Source: Coriaria nepalensis (Eukaryota; Streptophyta; Magnoliopsida; Cucurbitales; Coriariaceae). Taken from it: a stretch of 64,000 nucleotides of DNA. The notes below the pieces were generated by a model. It did no database searches, had not been told where the DNA came from, and worked only from the letters and a program-made list of their open reading frames with translations. Shown here in pieces: positions 39,140-50,159 of this stretch (positions within the stretch are counted from its first letter, which is position 1; each line of letters opens with the position of its first letter). The DNA is taken from NCBI GenBank assembly GCA_027186245.1, contig CP114500.1, positions 5,404,001 through 5,468,000 of the forward strand, read 5' to 3'. The translations under genes were made by a program, and so were the position numbers.

Positions 39140-42100
39140 TTATACCTGAAGGATTGTTTGAATCCTTATTGCATCAATTGGTTCAGACAAATAGGTTTGG
39201 GGTGAGGAAGATAGTTGTTGTGCCACAAAACGCATGGTCGGACGTGAGGCTGGCTCAGTTCGAGTGCATGCTAAGGCAACAATCACTGCATACACCACTT
39301 GCTTGGCTAAGCGACCAGAAGGGGTTGGAAGTCTTTGGTCTATCACATCCTTGAGCAACAATTCCGAGTCATTTGGTGTTGATAATGATTGGGAATGGAC
39401 AAGGAGATCTCTTGGATGCCTTCCCATCATAACCTCTAGTGCCACCACTCCAAAGCTATAAACATCGCTCTTATCCGTCACCCGCATTGTTAGTGCCAGT
39501 TCTACAATCCCAAAAAAGATAGGGAAAAAAAATGAAAAACATTAGTTAGGAAGGAGTTTGATTTTAGATTTTCATTAACCCGGAAAGAGTTTTTGAGATT
39601 CAAACCCAACCTTTTGGAACTAAAATAAAGGGCAGCCATTAAGTTATAATATAGGGTTACCTGGAGCCATATAACCATAAGATCCAGCGACTGCGGTCCA
39701 GTTACTAGTATCAGGGCTCAACAATCTAGCCATGCCAAAATCAGCGAGCCGGGGCTCGAACTCCGCCTCAAGTAAGATGTTGTTAATGGATACATCACGG
39801 TGTACGATTGGTGGAGTAATGTCATGGTGCAAGTAAGCAAGTGCATGAGCAATCCCTGTCACAATCTTAAGCCGTGTACCCCAATCCAAACCTTCTTCTT
39901 CTTCTTGCTTGCCACTCAAAACACTTCCCAAACTACCCCTCTTCACATACTCATAAACCAAGTACATGAATCCATTTTTCACATAATATCCATAGAGCTT
40001 AATGATGTTTCTATGCTTCACTTCTGTCAAGACTTTGATCTCATTCTCAAAGCTTTCGAGATTTGTCTTCGGGATTTCGCTCGAGTCCGATACAATGTTG
40101 AGTTTCTTAACGGCTACAATTTGACCCGAAGATAATTCTGCTCTGTAAACACTTCCAAATCCTCCTTTTCCTATACAGTACCTGTCATTGAAATTCTCTG
40201 TAGCGTTCAAAATATCTCCAAATGTGAATCTCCCTTCTCTGTCCCATATCACTTTATCACTTCTTTCTCTTTCCCTCTTTCTTTTCGTTTCTTCATCCGC
40301 AAGTTTTGCTTTCCGAAATAGTATAAAAATCACAACAATTATAATCACAAAAGCTATGAGGGAGAAAAGAGGAACAAGGACAATGATAAGCACCTTCTTG
40401 TCATGATGTATACTTGAAGTACTTGAATTACAAGGAGGTAATCCTGCTCCATCACACAAACCCGAGTTTCCAACAAAGGCTTGTGAAGAAGCTTCTTTGA
40501 AAGCTTTGCTTGTCGGGATGGGGCCAGTTAAGTTGTTGTAAGAAAAATCGATTGAATTCAGACTAACCATGTCTGAAAAGGTTGATGGGATTTCCCCTGT
40601 CAGCCTATTATGCGAAACATTAAGACTCTGCAATGACACAAGTTTTCCAATTGTTCGAGGAATAGTTCCGGAAAGTGAATTGCTGCTTACATCCAAAGAG
40701 TACTGTAATGTGATTAAGTTATCGATTTCAATTGGTATTTCACCCGATAAATAGTTATGGCTCAAGTTGAAGCTCAACAAGTTGTCAAAATAACCAAGCG
40801 CTTTTGGAATATTCCCCAACAACCTGTTTTCAGACAAATCAAGATACTCAAGCTTAGATAGATTTCCTAAGCTTAGAGGAATCTCTCCTGTCAAATGATT
40901 TCGGCTTAGATTGAGCTTATACAACAAGCTTAAGTTACCCAAAGTTTCAGGAATATTCCCAGTCAGCTCATTTCCATCAAGGCTTAGAACTCTCAATAGA
41001 ATCAACTCTCCAAGCTCTCCCGGGATTTGACCGGAAATCTTGTTCCGGTCCAATTGGAAATTAGTAAGATTTTTACATTCTCTCCATTCTCTAGAGAGCT
41101 CGCCCGAAAATTGATTGTTACTAAGGGAGATGAAGCTAAGCTCAGGATGAACTCCAAATGAAATTGTGATATTTCCAGTGAATTGATTCCCATCAAGCCG
41201 GACTCTAGAAAGTCCTAAACAATACTTAAAGCAGCCTGGTAGTGGGCCCGTAAAGTTGTTGCTATTCACTGTGAGTTCTACAAGAGAAAGCCCTAGACAT
41301 AATCCGGAAGGTAGTTTTCCTGAAAAGCTGTTGTTGGAAAAGCTAACATGGTTCAAAGAAAGACTATACTTTCCGAAATCGTTCGGAATATTGCCTGAAA
41401 GACTGTTTGTGAAGAGAGAGATTGATTGTAGATTTTCAAGGCTTGAGAGAGAGGGAGGAAATTCTCCAGAAAGGTTATTGGTATTGAGATCAAGAATGGA
41501 CAGAGAGGTCATATTTCCAATTTCAGAAGGAATTTGTCCGGTTAGATTGTTGGAGAAAAGCTGCAATGTTACAAGACTTTTGAGATTTCCAAGAGATGGA
41601 GGAATTGGACCTGAAAGCTGGTTTCCTGATAGGTCCAAGTTGACCAAATCCTTCAAATTTCCAATTTCAGAAGGAATTGGACCGGAGAATTGGTTTTTGT
41701 ACAGAAAGAGATAGCTCAGCTTTGTCGATAGGCCGATTTCTGGTGGAATTTTCCCAGAAAATTGGTTATCTTGAAGCTGCAATGAGGTCAATTCTGTACA
41801 ATTAGTGAAAAAAAAAGGCGAGATCTCACCAGAAAAAGCATTTTCAGACAAACCGAGTTCTGATAGTTTAATAAGCTTTGTAAAGGATTGAGGCAATTCT
41901 CCAGTGAGTGAATTTATAGCAAGAGCTAAATAGGTAAGGTTAGTACAAAGGCCGAGCTCAGATGGGATAGTAGAATTCAATGCATTCATCCTAATATCTA
42001 AAAACTGGAGTTTCCTTAACTTTCCTATAGAGGATGGGATCTGCCCTACGAACAAATTGTTGTACATTTCAATCATTTCAAGATTTGATAAAGAACCGAT

Positions 42101-42964
42101 TTCATCCCCAATCAAGCCGCTTAAGTTGTTCTTCCCTAAACGAAGCTCTTTGAGCTTGGAAATATTAAAAGAGGGAAAAATCAAAGGCCCATTGAATAAG
42201 TTATCGGTAAGATTGAGATATTCAAGCTTAAGCAATTGGGTGAATATGGATTCTGGGATTGGACCAGTAATCATATTTAAAGACAGATCAAGAAAAGTCA
42301 AGTTTGCGCATTTGATGATAAAGCTAGGAAATTCAGAAGAAAGACTGTTAAGAGAAAAGCTGAGATGGTTTAGTGAAGGAAATCCTGAAATTTTTGACCA
42401 ATCAGGTGATTCCAAGAAGTTTGAGCCAAAATCTAAGTACTTAACCTTTTGAAGATTTGTGATTTGAAAAGGGATGATGCCAGAGAGATTGTTGTTGTAC
42501 ATGGAAAGATACTGAAGCTGATTCAACTCACCGATTTGAGGAGGAACTTGGTTTTGGAACAAGTTGTTGCTCAAGTCTAGAAGAGTGAGCTTGGAGAGAG
42601 CTTTAATGGAGGATGGGATTGACCCATTGAGGGAGTTGTTGTTGAGGTTGAAGGTGAGGAGAGTTGGTTGAAATGGAGTGAAGTTGAAGTGGGTTAGGGT
42701 TCCAGAAAGACCTGTATTGGAGAGGTCTATTATGGAGACTGTTTTAGAAGAAGAGTTGCAAGTAATGGCTGTCCAGTTACAGAGATGGGCTAGGTTGGAA
42801 AGTGACCATGAGCTGAGGATTGAAGGAGGAGGGGAAGAGAGAGCGGATTTCCATTTCAGCAGAGCTTGTGCTTGCTCTAATTGCGATGATGTGGTTTTGA
42901 GAAAGAGAGGTAAGAAGAAGAGAAGAAGAAGAGAAGGAGGAGGATTTTGAGTTGTTTTCTTCAT
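39140..42964 (-). CDS. LRR receptor-like serine/threonine kinase (MIK2-like), 1221 aa, 2 exons
   Basis: Exons are 42964-39661 and 39501-39140, with a GT-AG intron of 159 bases inside the activation-segment APE motif. A signal peptide (Leu-rich, residues 1-27) precedes an LRR N-cap (ALLKWKSAL). Then come more than 20 plant-type LRRs of the LxxLxLSxNxLSGxIPxxLGxL type to about residue 830. One membrane segment follows at about 858-883, and then the kinase: glycine loop [12 protein letters not shown] (from 932), VAVKK lysine (about 953), HRDVSINN (about 1055), DFGMARLL (about 1075), MAPELA and [16 protein letters not shown]. All key residues are present, so it is an active-type RD kinase at the plasma membrane. 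The layout matches MDIS1-interacting receptor-like kinase 2-type receptors, which sense peptides or damage; the exact ligand cannot be read from sequence. It looks intact. Confidence 0.93.
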
Positions 42965-43275
42965 TTCTAATTTCCTTCTGGTAGAGTAGAGCTAGCAGGT
43001 ACTACTAGCCTAATAGTGTATTTATTTAGTTATTTATTTGTTTGTTTGTTTTGTCTGTTTGTACCTGTCGGAGTTGGTCTGGGTTATGGTTGACCTTGAT
43101 GTAGATTGACTTTGAATATGTTAAAGTTTGCTCATAATGATTCATGCAATACATATGCATGAGATCGGCATACAATATATTTAGTAGTCAGTTGAATATA
43201 CTCCGTATAAGGAATGTGAGAACGTTTACTGAATAGCTCGTTGAATATATAAGCCATAAACTAGAGTGGTAATGA
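42965..43275. other. Promoter region of the LRR receptor kinase
   Basis: The sequence upstream of the start codon has ATTT/GTTT-type simple runs at about 43020-43050. TTGACC and TTGACT W-box cores for WRKY factors occur on one strand or the other near 43088-43110, which would suit a defence-type receptor. This is inference. Confidence 0.4.
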
Positions 43276-43369
43276 ATTTTAAGGGTTCTCCAAGTGGTCA
43301 ATGATTAAGGGTTAAGGCCTAAATTTTAAGGGTTCTCCAAGTGGTCAATGATTAAGGGTTAAGGCCTAA
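43276..43369. repeat. Perfect 47-bp tandem duplication
   Basis: Copy 1 is 43276-43322 and copy 2 is 43323-43369. They are identical, beginning ATTTTAAGGG and ending GGCCTAA. Perfect identity points to a recent replication-slippage or repair event. Confidence 0.95.
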
Positions 43370-46114
43370 ATGAGGTATATTTTGAGATTAATGAAAAATT
43401 CAGGTTGAATACTTAATTGTAATTCACTTCACAAATTTTCTTAAATTTAGATATTTTTTTTCATTAAATTGTAATTTTATAAAAAAAATGTATATAATTT
43501 TTCGTCCTAAATTTTTTATAAATGTATAATTTAAAATTAATAAGGATTGAATTATTTTTAAATAAGACCTTTAATTTATACAATTAAAGTTTTTTTTGGA
43601 AATGGTAAATTATGATTCACTCTTTCAATAATTTATAAAATTAGGATAAACTCTCTATAATTTTGATAATAAGCATGCACCCTCCAATATTGAGAAACAT
43701 TAAAATAAGGCATCCATTTTTGTTAGACAAAATATAATTAATCCCAAAACTTCATATAAATTATAATTAACTCCTAAGATATTTTAAAACTATAATAAAT
43801 ATCCAAAACCAAACTTTTAAATTATAATAAACATACAAAATTTTAATAATTTTAATAATTTTAATGAAAACACAAAACTCAAACCTCAAACCAAAATTAT
43901 AATAAATTATAATTTTTTAGACGGATTGATTCAAAATCATTAACTCAATCAAATATGCCTCAATTCAATCCATAAGATTAAAAAAAATTAATTTATTAGC
44001 AAATTTTTATTTCAAAATAACCCTTTAACTTATCTAAATTAATTTTATTCATTTTTCCCCATAACTTTTTTTTTTCTAAAATTTTCCTAAACAACCTCAT
44101 GATTTCTAGCTACCGCCACTAAGCATCACCACGAAAATAATAATAATTTGATTTCTTGAAGGAAAAAAAATGAAAATCGATCTTATTTCTTTCGAAAAAA
44201 AATGGAAATTTGATACACTTTCTACGAGTAGACTGATTGAATCAGTTTAGTTTTCGTGAGAAACCGATCGAATCAATCAGGTTTCTCGCCAAAAAAAATT
44301 GATCTAATCGATTTAATTTCCTCATGAGAATCGGTCGAATCGATCCGGTTTCTTTGTATAAAGAAACTTTAACGAATCAAATTTGAATTCTTCAAGCAAA
44401 AAAAACCTAAATGAATCAGATTTGATTTCTTCACTCGAAGAATCAGAATGAAGCCAATCAGATTATTTTGGAAACAAATTAAATTAAGAGATTATTTTAG
44501 AAATTATTTATTTTTCAATTTATGAGTGAGATCGGATCATACGTAATAAGTCAAGTTAATAATTTGAAACCAATTATTAAAAATTTAGGAATTCATTATA
44601 ATTTTTATTTAACTTTTAAGTATTCATTATTGTTATAAAAAATGTATATATTTATTATAATTTAAATTTAGTTTCTAAGTTTTTATTATAATTTTAAAAT
44701 GTATAGAGAGTTAATTATAATTTATACAATATTTTAAGATTAATTATAATTTCTTCAAATAAAGACAATAAAGATGGGGCTTTATTCTAAGTTATGAATT
44801 ATAATTATCAAAACTATAAAATTTTTATCCTAAACTATAAAAAAAGGTAAAATTCAATTTACCCTTTGAAAAATAAGCCTAAACATTCACCCAAACAAGC
44901 AAAAAATGACTAGTGGTAATAATAACTCGTCTTTTGTTGTTATTGAGTTGATAATAGCAATTAGCAAGGTTTGAATTATCTAATTACATATTATGATAAT
45001 TTTACTAGAATTCACAGTTTAATTCGATTCTATTCCTTTTTTTTTTTTTTATCTTCATTTAGTTCAAATTTGATTCTTTTCTTTGTCACAAGGGTATGAA
45101 TTCTGACTTGCACTGTAATTTAGAAAATATAATTTATATTAAAAAAATTTTAAAAAATATAAAAAAGTATTTAAAAATGAAAATTTCTAATTAATTATTT
45201 TTAAAATTAAATTAAATTTAATTATTTCTTTATATTTTAACCCCAAAATTTTAATTTTAATTTTAATTTTTAATTTTTTAAAATATATTTTATTATTTTA
45301 AATCAAAATCTTATTTCTACATCTCTTTATTACCACTTTCACCAATCAATCTTCCGCCTCCAACCATCACCTAAAATTATTTCTCAAATTTAGTATTTAT
45401 TTTAAATTTATTAACTTAACTTTATTTTTATTATTCATAATATAATATTTAAGAAAAAAAAAAAGAAAAAGATAAAGCTTTTTAAATTGAAAATGTGCAC
45501 TCTGCATAAAAAGACACAAATCAACACAACTTCCCTATCTGAGAATCCGAACACACTGCAACTAGGGAGTCCGTTTGATTGAGTCCCAACCAACTCCCAA
45601 GAGTCAATATATTTTTAATGAATCAAGAGACCTGTTCAAATGTTTTCCAAACTCGTGTAAATATTACAGAGTGAGTATGAGCGTTCGAGGAAGCAACAGC
45701 CAACAAGAACAGTAGTCAAGGAATCCCGATTCACCGGCAACGTTGTAATCCGAACCTTAGTCCTCTTTGTCTTATAGTTGAATGTCCGGACATTAATATG
45801 TATAGATTGAGCTAACGAATACACAAAATGGTATGTATCACGTGGTGTAGTCAACACTACTTGCATACAAATTCAACGAGTCAACACGCGCCATATATCT
45901 AGTCGCAAGAATCCGCTCCCCCCGTGTCCAAATTGTCAAAACACATAAATTACCTTCACTCGCCAAGGATTCTTGAACAAAACATGAAACTTACCTTCTT
46001 AGTTCTACCTTGAATTCTATTAAAATTCAATCTCTTCCGAATCCGATCTTTATCTTCTTCAAATACCCTCCCATACTTTCAATTTCTTCGCTTCCCGCCG
46101 TCTTCTCCGATCAG
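43370..46114. other. AT-rich intergenic DNA
   Basis: Very AT-rich sequence with many short A/T runs. I saw no gene, and no strong repeat family beyond the 47-bp duplication just before it. The last 200-500 bases would be the promoter of the next gene. Confidence 0.5.
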
Positions 46115-46813
46115 ATGGCGTCTCTAGGAATCCGATGTGGCGGAAACAGCCTCATATTCGATGGTCGCCATCTTCATTCTGATCTACAGAATTTCAAACA
46201 ATGCTCGTTGGCGATCAATTGCAGAGGCAGCCGGAGAGCGAGGAGATCGACGGTGATGAAGACGAAGAGCATGGAGACCGTAGGGAAGGGAGATCGGAGA
46301 GGGAAGAAGAACAAGTTCGAGGAGTGTATTATGAATAACGCGCAAGAGGAGAAGATGGACGGATGGATGAAGGAATGGGTAGTTGAGATCGTGAAGAATC
46401 TACATGAAGCGCCGCTGTTGGTGCAGGTGTTCTCGACGGAAAACGACGACGGAGAGACGAGGAGGGGGATCACGTCGTTGGAGACGGAGAAGACGGTAGG
46501 TCAAGAAGATTGGCATGCGGTGAGGAGTAGATGGGAGAAGGGTCTAAATCCGAAGCCGGAAGGGATTATATTAGTGGAAGAGTTAGCAGAGGAGTTGGCA
46601 TTGGAGGCGGAGGGGATGTCGAGGAGGGCTTGGGGAGTAGTGGTGCAGGGCAGATTGGATTCAGATTCAGGGAAGGGTGAGGGGGGATCGGGTGCGATGG
46701 CGTCTTCATCTTGTGCAGCTGCGCCTGCTTGTTATCTGTTACGGACGGACACGATTGGAGGTGGAGGTGGAGGTGGAGGTGGAGTGGATTGGGGTGCACT
46801 CATTGTTGCTTGA
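46115..46813 (+). CDS. Uncharacterised plant protein, possibly chloroplast-targeted, 232 aa, single exon
   Basis: The ATG at 46115 (MASLGIRCGG) is chosen because the frame upstream has no ATG. The N-terminus is rich in Ser, Arg and other small or basic residues and poor in acid, as in chloroplast transit peptides (inference). The middle carries KMDGWMKEWVVEIVKNLHEA, PLLVQVFS, and WHAVRSRWEKGLNPKPEGII followed by LVEELAEELA. These look conserved; I associate the pattern with uncharacterised plant proteins annotated DUF7804, but I am not sure of that name. The C-terminus has a Gly run encoded by a GGAGGT hexamer repeat (about 46758-46785). The function is unknown. Confidence 0.7.
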   Translation: MASLGIRCGGNSLIFDGRHLHSDLQNFKQCSLAINCRGSRRARRSTVMKTKSMETVGKGDRRGKKNKFEECIMNNAQEEKMDGWMKEWVVEIVKNLHEAPLLVQVFSTENDDGETRRGITSLETEKTVGQEDWHAVRSRWEKGLNPKPEGIILVEELAEELALEAEGMSRRAWGVVVQGRLDSDSGKGEGGSGAMASSSCAAAPACYLLRTDTIGGGGGGGGGVDWGALIVA

Positions 46814-46998
46814 TTAAGGTGAATAATTTTAGAGAGACGGCTACTTCTCAGCTCAAGAACTGTTGGTTGCTACAGAGCAATTTCTATCCTCTTTGATCCA
46901 TCATCAAGAATGGCAACTGTAGAGATGAAAAATAGATGGTTGAGATTGAGAGTCGTGCATGGGTTATGTGGCATTTTGACCATGAGATTGAAAAATAA

Positions 46999-47083
46999 TG
47001 GGGTGAGAGAGGCTCGAACTCTCGACCTCAGGATAACTCTTTAGCTATGAGACCTACGCGCTAGCCAACTGCGCCACCACCCC
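46999..47083 (-). tRNA. tRNA-Met (elongator, CAT) with a short intron
   Basis: Read on the minus strand, the acceptor GGGGTGG pairs with the 3' TCACCCC, with A as discriminator. The A box TGGCGCAGTTGG and B box AGTTCGAGCC are good. The anticodon CAT lies in GGTCTCATA and is followed by an intron of about 11 bases (GCTAAAGAGTT) before ATCCTGAGG. This is the known pattern of plant nuclear elongator tRNA-Met, one of the two plant tRNA types with introns. A TTTTT pol III terminator follows on the minus strand at 46991-46995. It lies 250 bases upstream of, and divergent from, the hnRNP-like gene. Confidence 0.93.
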
Positions 47084-47333
47084 CCGATATTTAAAGGGCG
47101 GCAATAAAGTAATTTACTAATATAATTATAAATAAACACTTCTTAAACGGTGCGTTTAGTTTAACCCTAGCAGACTAGCAGCCAGTTCTCTCCTTTGTGG
47201 AAGTCCTGTGTTTTTCGTTCTCTCCCCCATCTTCTCCCTCACAGCTCTCTGAGCTCTGGGAGCGAGTAGCTGCCAACCTGAGATCGGAGTTTTTCTCGAC
47301 GCCTAGTAATTAACTGTGTAAAGGACGAGAGCT

Positions 47334-49386
47334 ATGGACTCGGATGAAGGGAAGCTGTTCATCGGCGGCATAGCATGGGACACTTCCGAGGATAATCTCA
47401 GGGACTACTTCAACCAGTTCGGCGAGGTTTCTCAGGTCGTTATCATGCGCGACAAGACGACTGGTCGTCCCAGAGGTTTTGGCTTCGTCGTCTTCTCTGA
47501 TCCTTCTGTACTGGATCAGGTCCTTCAGGAAAAGCACACCATTGGCGGTCGCCTGGTCTGCTTCTCTCTCTCTTTCTCTCTTAAACTCCTACTTTCTTTG
47601 TTTAATTGCTCATTTCTCTACCTTTCTTTCTAGCTATGGTGATTTTCCTTACTACACTTCTTAATTGTCATTTGGGTATTTAGATTGTTACATTTCTGTC
47701 AATTTTCAACGCTTTTGGGGACTAAAAATTATCCGTATATAACAGATTGTTAAGCAACCCGAAAGAGTGGTTTTAGCATGTGAGAGTTAACACTTTTAGA
47801 AAAGTATATTTTTTTCGCTCGAGTTTTAACAATATTCAAATTATTTCTGTGAAAATTTATGGGCTCCATGTTTCCTTTCATCTTACTTTCTATCTTGTTC
47901 TTTGAAGATATGTAGAAAGTTGAGTGGTCATTATTTTAGAAGTGTTTTATTTATTTATTTTCTTAACACTTCATTTTTCAATGAGTCATTCCATGAATCT
48001 ATCTACAAACACTTACCAAATTTCGCCGTGAGATAGCAAGTGAGACACAAGAGAAGAATTATCGAATAGAATTATCATTCATTGACTCGATTGTTTAACT
48101 GTTAATGTTCATTATATCTTATGCACTCTGTGGATGACGATTTTCTAGAAACGTTATTCTAAAACATATATAAATTTAGATAATTAGCGCTTGGGGGTCG
48201 GTTGATCTTCACCAGAAGCCTACATGCAACATAATGATTGCCTTATTACAATAATACCCAAATCATCATTGGACTTGATTGTATGAATTTCATTATATTA
48301 AAATATTCATCTCTTACATTATGAATGCTATCACAGGTGGATGCGAAAAGAGCTTTATCTAGAGAAGAGCAGCAAACATCCTCTGGAGGTGGATCTTTCA
48401 ATAGTGGAAGAAGCTCCAAAGGAGGAGGGGAAGGAAATTTCAAAACTAAGAAAATATTTGTTGGTGGATTGCCATCTTCTCTAACAGAAGATGGATTCCG
48501 TCAGTATTTCGAAACGTATGGCCAAGTAACCGATGTGGTAATTATGTACGACCAGAGTACGCAACGGCCTCGTGGGTTTGGTTTCATAACATTCGACACA
48601 GAAGATACAGTTGATAGAGTACTTCACAAGAACTTCCATGAAATGAATGGGAAAGTTGTGGAGGTGAAGAGAGCCCTTCCAAAAGATTCCAGTCCAGGTG
48701 GGGAGGCCCGAGGTAGGGGTTATCAAGGTTATGGATCCTCTAATGCTAATGCATTTGATGGTAGAATGGATGGAAGTAGATTTACTCAGTCTCAAAATCC
48801 TGTAGGTAGTTTTCCTTCATATCCTGGATATGGTACACCCAGTTATGGTTATGGGGCACTAAGTACTGGTGTTGGTTATGGCGGTTTTGGCAGTTACGGT
48901 GTAGGTAGTTTCGGAGGTGCTAGAGCTGCATTTGGCGGGCCCACTGGGGCATACGCAAACCCTAATTCTACTGGTGCAGGTTTTCTTAGTGGCGCACCTG
49001 GGCAGTTAAAATATTCTTGGAACAACCAGCTTCCTGCTGGATATGTTGGATACGGTGGATATGCAGGCAGTGGTGGAATTGTCTCTGCTCCAAGGGGTCA
49101 ATCGCCAAGTGCGGCTTCTGGGTATGGGTACAATGGTAATTATGGTGCAAGGGATAGTTCTTATTCTGGGGGGCATTCTGGGCGTGTCCAAAATAGCAAT
49201 GTCGGGAGTGAATTTAGTGGAGGAGAGATGCATGGGGCTGGTAGTGGCTATATGGGGAGTGGCTATGGTGATAGGAATGGAAGTTCAGGGTACTCCAGTG
49301 CAGGATGGAGGTCTGATAACTCACAGGCCAATGCTGGTGGCTATGGTGGTGGGGGTTATGGTGGCGCTCCGTCCAGGCTGAGTTAA
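47334..49386 (+). CDS. hnRNP A/B-like RNA-binding protein with two RRMs, 423 aa, 2 exons
   Basis: Exons are 47334-47555 and 48337-49386; the intron is 781 bases, with donor GTCTGC and acceptor TCACAG, in phase 0. RRM1 covers about residues 6-80 (RNP2 LFIGGI, RNP1 RGFGFVVF). RRM2 covers about 113-190 (RNP2 IFVGGL, RNP1 RGFGFITF). The rest is a long, low-complexity tail rich in Gly, Tyr and Ser, typical of plant heterogeneous nuclear ribonucleoprotein 1-like proteins, which bind mRNA in the nucleus and may form condensates through the tail. The intron falls near the end of RRM1 (GGRL/VDAKRAL), as expected for the family. The start MDSDEGKLFIGGI is the usual one. Confidence 0.93.
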
Positions 49387-50159
49387 CGTAGAAAGTCTGG
49401 ATAATTTTATTTTCTTGAAACAGACTTCTTGCAGAAGTGATTGCTTCTTTGCAGTGAGAAGAGGAAATATAATCCGGAAATATTTTGTTCATTCTTTTAT
49501 ACTGTAGCACTATGAGTATGCTTGTTGTGTGTGCGCTAGGTTAAATTCGCCTCCCTTGACCTTCTCCCCCTCTCCTTTTACTGAAAAAACATCCGGAATT
49601 AGCTGCTGTGAAAATTTATATATCATTGACCTGTAGGGCATTTTACTTGTATTATTGGCCATACAAGTAATGACTTAATTATAGTAGCTAACATTTTTAT
49701 CAACGAACATAAATTGGACTATAATGATTCTTATAAGACAAATTCTAGACATCAATAGTTTGGGCGGGGTATTTTTTTCACGGAAATTTAGGTTCCGTGT
49801 TTCCGGTCGGGAATCAAAATAGTGGTTCGGGAATGAGATCAATTTTGATTCGGTTCTTTTTTCTGAATAATATTTAAAACATAGCAAAGTAAAAGCAAAA
49901 GTCATAACTGTTTCTTTTAAAACCTATCTTTACAATATATGCATCAAACTTTTTATATCATTGTCTTGGAAACTGTTTTAAACCATAAATAAATTTATGA
50001 AGCAAACAAGCATAATTTGGATGGAGTTTATCACAGTATCCAAAAAGTTATTTCATGTATATTTTTTCTTCTACATTTTCATGTAAAAAAAACTATTTTT
50101 ACATCTATTTGTTCTACTTATAAGTCATAGGATGCAGCAATAACTAACATGACCCTAAT
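49387..50159. other. 3' flank of the hnRNP-like gene
   Basis: 3'UTR, then AT-rich DNA up to the copia remnant. No gene was seen. Confidence 0.5.

Noticed and set aside
41256..42950. Plus-strand ORFs opposite the LRR receptor kinase
   Set aside because: They are antisense shadows of the LRR repeats. The minus-strand frame is long, intact and matches a known family.
42678..42950. Arg/Glu-rich plus-strand ORF near the receptor-kinase start
   Set aside because: It is antisense to the signal peptide and LRR N-cap and has no independent support.
48481..49510. Minus-strand and second-frame ORFs over the hnRNP-like gene
   Set aside because: They mirror the low-complexity Gly/Tyr-rich coding region and carry no domain.
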